Source: a virus. Taken from it: 23,909 nucleotides of DNA. Below the pieces are notes generated by a model. The model saw nothing but the letters and a program-made list of their open reading frames with translations, was not told where the DNA came from and ran no database searches. This document shows positions 21,373-23,909 of the stretch, in pieces. The position numbers were made by a program, and so were the translations under genes. The stretch lies in IMG/VR virus record IMGVR_UViG_3300042691_004196, positions 1 to 23,909 of that record; one strand, 5' to 3'. Each line of letters begins with the position of its first letter. Position 1 is the stretch's first letter.

Positions 21373-22928
21373 GATAATTTCCCTTCCTTAGCCTGAATTT
21401 CGATCTTCTGGATCGACATAGACGCGCCGTTGATGTCGCTCTCGTAACCTGTTTGCACCACTTTCCCGTTGCCACTAGCTGAAGTTTGCAATTGTTGCAA
21501 CGCAATGCCATCAGAATACTGGGCGACAGGCACACCGTTAGCGCCATATTCAGCAATGCCGTACTCAGATTCGTTTTGAGTCGGGATCAACATATTGGCC
21601 GACAAGTAGTTTGTCGAAAAATCAAATCCCCACTTTGCTGTGACGTACTGGTTAGACCCGCCGATGACGATCACCTTCAGGCGCTTCAAAATTGAGGTGA
21701 CGTTCTGATCGCCCAGGTCAGCGTGGTTCGTGTAGTACTGCATCCGGTAAGAGGATGTGTGGTCTTGAAAACCGCTGTACTTGCAAACAAAGCCGTTCTT
21801 GCCGAGCAGCAGATCGCCGTTGCGTCGTGACAGTAGCGCAGTGGGTTCAATGGAGTCCCAAACAGTTACCCTGAATGCGCCATCTTGCAACGAGACGCGA
21901 GTGTCAAAGCAATAGACCTCTTTGACGATTGGCAACGTCAAAAGATAGAAGGCTTCTTTTTCAGAATAGACCGACTTGATGTTGGCGAGCGTCTCGCCGC
22001 TCACGATGTTCATCAAATCGTTTCGCACGTTTTTCGACAAGTCACCCAGCGGCGCTGACTTCTCGATAATCGTCCGCGCAAACGAGCGCAGGCCCGAGTT
22101 GGACAGGAACAGCACATCCTTGCCGGTGTTCTGGATCGAGTCACGCGCAATGCAACCAATCCCGCCTACTGTATCGGCGAGCGACATGGTCGATGGTGTA
22201 GTGGCATTAGCGTAGACCAAAATTTGGCGCTTGCCAAAGATGATCAGGAATCCGTTGTGCGCTGCAAGACCTTGCACCTCATCTGCGCCATTGGGCCAGA
22301 CCCGGTCTACGTTGAGCGAACCCGATGTGCCGGTAGACCAAACGTGACCGGCCAGCAGGTCAGAGAAGTACACCGTGTTCTTGATCGTAGACGTATTCGC
22401 CACCCACAGACGACCAAACGCAGCAATCACAATGTCGCCGCTGGGCACCGTGCCGACGTAACCAGACTTCTCGCTCACACGGCGATAGGTCGTGGTGCTC
22501 ACTGCCGGGTCAAAGATCAGCGGATCGTGGCCAGTCTGAAAGAAAAAGGTGATGCCGCTCAACGAAGCACATGACCAGTTGTTAGCTGTAATCGTTGGGG
22601 CTGTACCCCCTCCCCCGTAGGTCAACTCTACGACAGCATTGGAGCCGTCGAGCTTGAACAGTTTATTGTTGCCAGAAAATAAAATTGTTAACGTGCCATC
22701 CGTTTGCACCAGTTCATGGATCACCCCGACGTTGTTAGCGCCCAGGTTGCCAGAAGTGCTGTTGACGCGGCTAAACCCTTTGCGCGAGCCGACGCGACCA
22801 AACTGATCAATGATGCAGTTGGTCGCCACCAGCGCAAAACCAGCATTCAAATCAAGAGGCGAGTCTTGAGTGTTCAGCCCGTAGAAACCGGGGGCCGAAA
22901 TGCTGTAGGTGGAGAGGGGTTCGCTCAT
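21369..22928 (-). CDS. tail nozzle protein (T7 gp12-like)
   Basis: 519 aa, beta-rich throughout. The start (YSISAPGFYGLNTQDSPLDL, then ATNCIIDQFGRVGSRKGFSRV) is the sign of podovirus tail tubular protein B/nozzle, in which a hexamer forms the distal tail tube. A repeated strand pattern (GDIVIAAFGRLWVAN, DEVQGLAAHNGFLIIFGK, GGIGCIARDSIQNTG, KDVLFLSNSGLRSFA) is consistent with a beta-propeller-like body. It is clearly shorter than T7 gp12 (about 790 aa). It lies between the gp11-like adaptor and the fibre, sharing ATGA with both. No enzyme motif visible. Confidence 0.85.
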   Translation of the reverse strand: MSEPLSTYSISAPGFYGLNTQDSPLDLNAGFALVATNCIIDQFGRVGSRKGFSRVNSTSGNLGANNVGVIHELVQTDGTLTILFSGNNKLFKLDGSNAVVELTYGGGGTAPTITANNWSCASLSGITFFFQTGHDPLIFDPAVSTTTYRRVSEKSGYVGTVPSGDIVIAAFGRLWVANTSTIKNTVYFSDLLAGHVWSTGTSGSLNVDRVWPNGADEVQGLAAHNGFLIIFGKRQILVYANATTPSTMSLADTVGGIGCIARDSIQNTGKDVLFLSNSGLRSFARTIIEKSAPLGDLSKNVRNDLMNIVSGETLANIKSVYSEKEAFYLLTLPIVKEVYCFDTRVSLQDGAFRVTVWDSIEPTALLSRRNGDLLLGKNGFVCKYSGFQDHTSSYRMQYYTNHADLGDQNVTSILKRLKVIVIGGSNQYVTAKWGFDFSTNYLSANMLIPTQNESEYGIAEYGANGVPVAQYSDGIALQQLQTSASGNGKVVQTGYESDINGASMSIQKIEIQAKEGKLS

Positions 22929-23572
22929 ATCGCAAAAAACTCTTGATTTTCTGGATAGCGCGTGCCCTCTAGCGCAATGTAATCTGCCAGCATCGAGCGG
23001 TATAACTGATAGGCTTCAGACGAGGACAACCCACCGTCTTCGCCGCGCTCAACTAGCGCCCGAGCATATGCGTTTTGCACCACCAGAACATCAGGCACCA
23101 GCACAGAAGTGGCGTCCGACGACAGCGTAGCTTGTGGAATCGTTAACGAAAACGGGATTGAGTACACGCCATCGGGTCGGGGAAACAGAACCACCTTGGT
23201 GTCGCCACTTGCATCCACACCGTCAAAACTGTAGTAGGCCGGTTGACCTGTCACCGGAGCAGACAAATTCTGGTAGCGATTCATCTCGACAAACGAGATG
23301 TTTTGCATCTGGGTCAGGTTGGTGACGTTGAGCACATCCTGCACTTGAAACTTCTGCCCAGCGCCAGTGAGCGAGTAAATGTACGCCGCTGAAGTGGTGC
23401 TCAGAGTGATCGTTTGACCTAGCGCGTTCCAGCTAAAAGCATCTTCAATTTGGCGTTTGGCATCGTTGACAAACTTGCCAATGAGCGCCGAGTAAGTGGT
23501 TTCCGCATTGGTCGATACTTGCGTCTCGCGCAAGCGAACCAACACATCGTTAATCAGTTGTAGATAGGTCAT
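22925..23572 (-). CDS. tail tube adaptor protein (T7 gp11-like)
   Basis: 215 aa. The N-terminus (YLQLINDVLVRLRETQVS, then IGKFVNDAKRQIEDAFSWNAL) is the helical bundle of podovirus adaptor proteins that dock on the portal. The rest is strand-rich, with VQNAYARALVERGEDGG and LYRSMLADYIALE helices closing the fold. T7 gp11 is of similar size (about 196 aa). It would join the portal ring to the nozzle encoded next. It shares ATGA with the downstream nozzle and with the upstream small gene; the portal gene is not in the window. Confidence 0.83.
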   Translation of the reverse strand: MTYLQLINDVLVRLRETQVSTNAETTYSALIGKFVNDAKRQIEDAFSWNALGQTITLSTTSAAYIYSLTGAGQKFQVQDVLNVTNLTQMQNISFVEMNRYQNLSAPVTGQPAYYSFDGVDASGDTKVVLFPRPDGVYSIPFSLTIPQATLSSDATSVLVPDVLVVQNAYARALVERGEDGGLSSSEAYQLYRSMLADYIALEGTRYPENQEFFAI

Positions 23573-23904
23573 GTTCTTGTCAGCCCCACTTCTTCAAAGG
23601 TTGCTATAAAACTAAAAGAACTGCCCGATTCAGTCGTTATTTTGAGTTTATCGCCTTCTTCCAAAACGATATAGGCATTGCCATCAAACTGCAAATATTC
23701 TTTTGATGTAAAGGTGTAGCTAGTTAATATGTCAAGAGTTGTACTGGCACTTGCGTCAAACCATTGAACAGTTATGTGCTTGGTTGCCACGCCTGTGTTG
23801 TGGATGTACATCACGGTGAACTTGGCGTAATAGCCCGTAGGACAGGTATAGACTGTCGTATCAACTGCCGCTGTAGGACTAACTCCAACCGATAGGACTC
23901 TCAC
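23569..23904 (-). CDS. small beta-rich virion protein candidate (5' end uncertain)
   Basis: 111 aa from a GTG at 23904. The frame remains open to the right edge, so the true start may be outside. Nearly all strands (YYAKFTVMYIHNTGVATKHIT, then VQWFDAS, SYTFTSKEYLQFDGNAYIVLE and SFSFIATFEEVG), consistent with a beta sandwich such as a head-decoration or head-tail joining protein. It lies between the missing capsid/portal block and the tail adaptor, sharing ATGA with the adaptor start. I know similar podophage proteins only as hypothetical. Position argues for a structural role. Confidence 0.7.
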   Translation of the reverse strand: MRVLSVGVSPTAAVDTTVYTCPTGYYAKFTVMYIHNTGVATKHITVQWFDASASTTLDILTSYTFTSKEYLQFDGNAYIVLEEGDKLKITTESGSSFSFIATFEEVGLTRT

Positions 23905-23909
23905 TTCTT

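Noticed and set aside
1-23909. tRNA genes, CRISPR arrays, insertion sequences or an integrase/att site
   Set aside because: None could be found by eye: no regularly spaced repeats beyond the TTGACCCT array, no transposase or integrase motifs, and no convincing cloverleaf.

Overview
The window looks like part of a tailed phage genome with a short (podovirus-type) tail. It encodes both terminase subunits, a Toprim primase-helicase, a Sak4-like recombination module, an SF2 helicase, a lysis pair, three long ejection-type proteins, and T7 gp11/gp12-like tail adaptor and nozzle proteins. There is no integrase, portal, capsid gene, tRNA or host gene in view. GC content is moderately high in most genes, Shine-Dalgarno (SD) sites are common, and perfect E. 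coli-type DnaA boxes are present. These fit a proteobacterial host, perhaps a freshwater betaproteobacterium, but the host assignment is inference.

Layout. (1) Positions 1-2856, leftward: terL (cut by the window edge), terS and a ParB-domain/adenine-or-cytosine-N4 methyltransferase fusion, tightly overlapped. (2) Positions 2857-3353, non-coding: a candidate replication origin with six DnaA-box-like sites around an AT-rich stretch, a GC-tract inverted repeat, and a leftward intrinsic terminator. (3) Positions 3354-6077, leftward: a Cro-like regulator, a primase-helicase and an 86-codon gene, with a dense array of TTGACCCT repeats between the last two. (4) Positions 6078-6154: a divergent control region with a consensus -35 and a 12-bp palindrome on the -10. 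(5) Positions 6155-14285, rightward early region: a Sak4-like ATPase, small genes, a DUF669 protein, a Cas4-like Fe-S nuclease, an HNH endonuclease, an SF2 helicase and a VRR-NUC nuclease, then a run of very small overlapping genes. (6) Positions 14257-23904, leftward late region. In transcription order it holds a small beta-rich protein, tail adaptor, tail nozzle, collar fibre, an unknown 148-aa protein, three ejection-type proteins, a membrane protein, a 3TM holin and a GH19 endolysin.

How it works together. The Cro-like protein probably controls both arms from 6078-6154. The rightward arm supplies recombination-dependent replication: Sak4 annealing/strand exchange, a DUF669 ssDNA-binding candidate, a Cas4-like exonuclease and a helicase. 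The leftward arm supplies the primase-helicase. If the genome is circular or circularly permuted, leftward transcription through terL would continue into portal and capsid genes and re-enter at the right edge as the tail and lysis genes.

Most notable points. An HNH gene sits exactly at the start of the helicase gene and leaves a 15-codon remnant of an older helicase start upstream, with a shift in base composition partway along the present helicase. The phage carries what looks like a host-DnaA-dependent origin. The TTGACCCT array is unexplained and may be an operator or iteron set.
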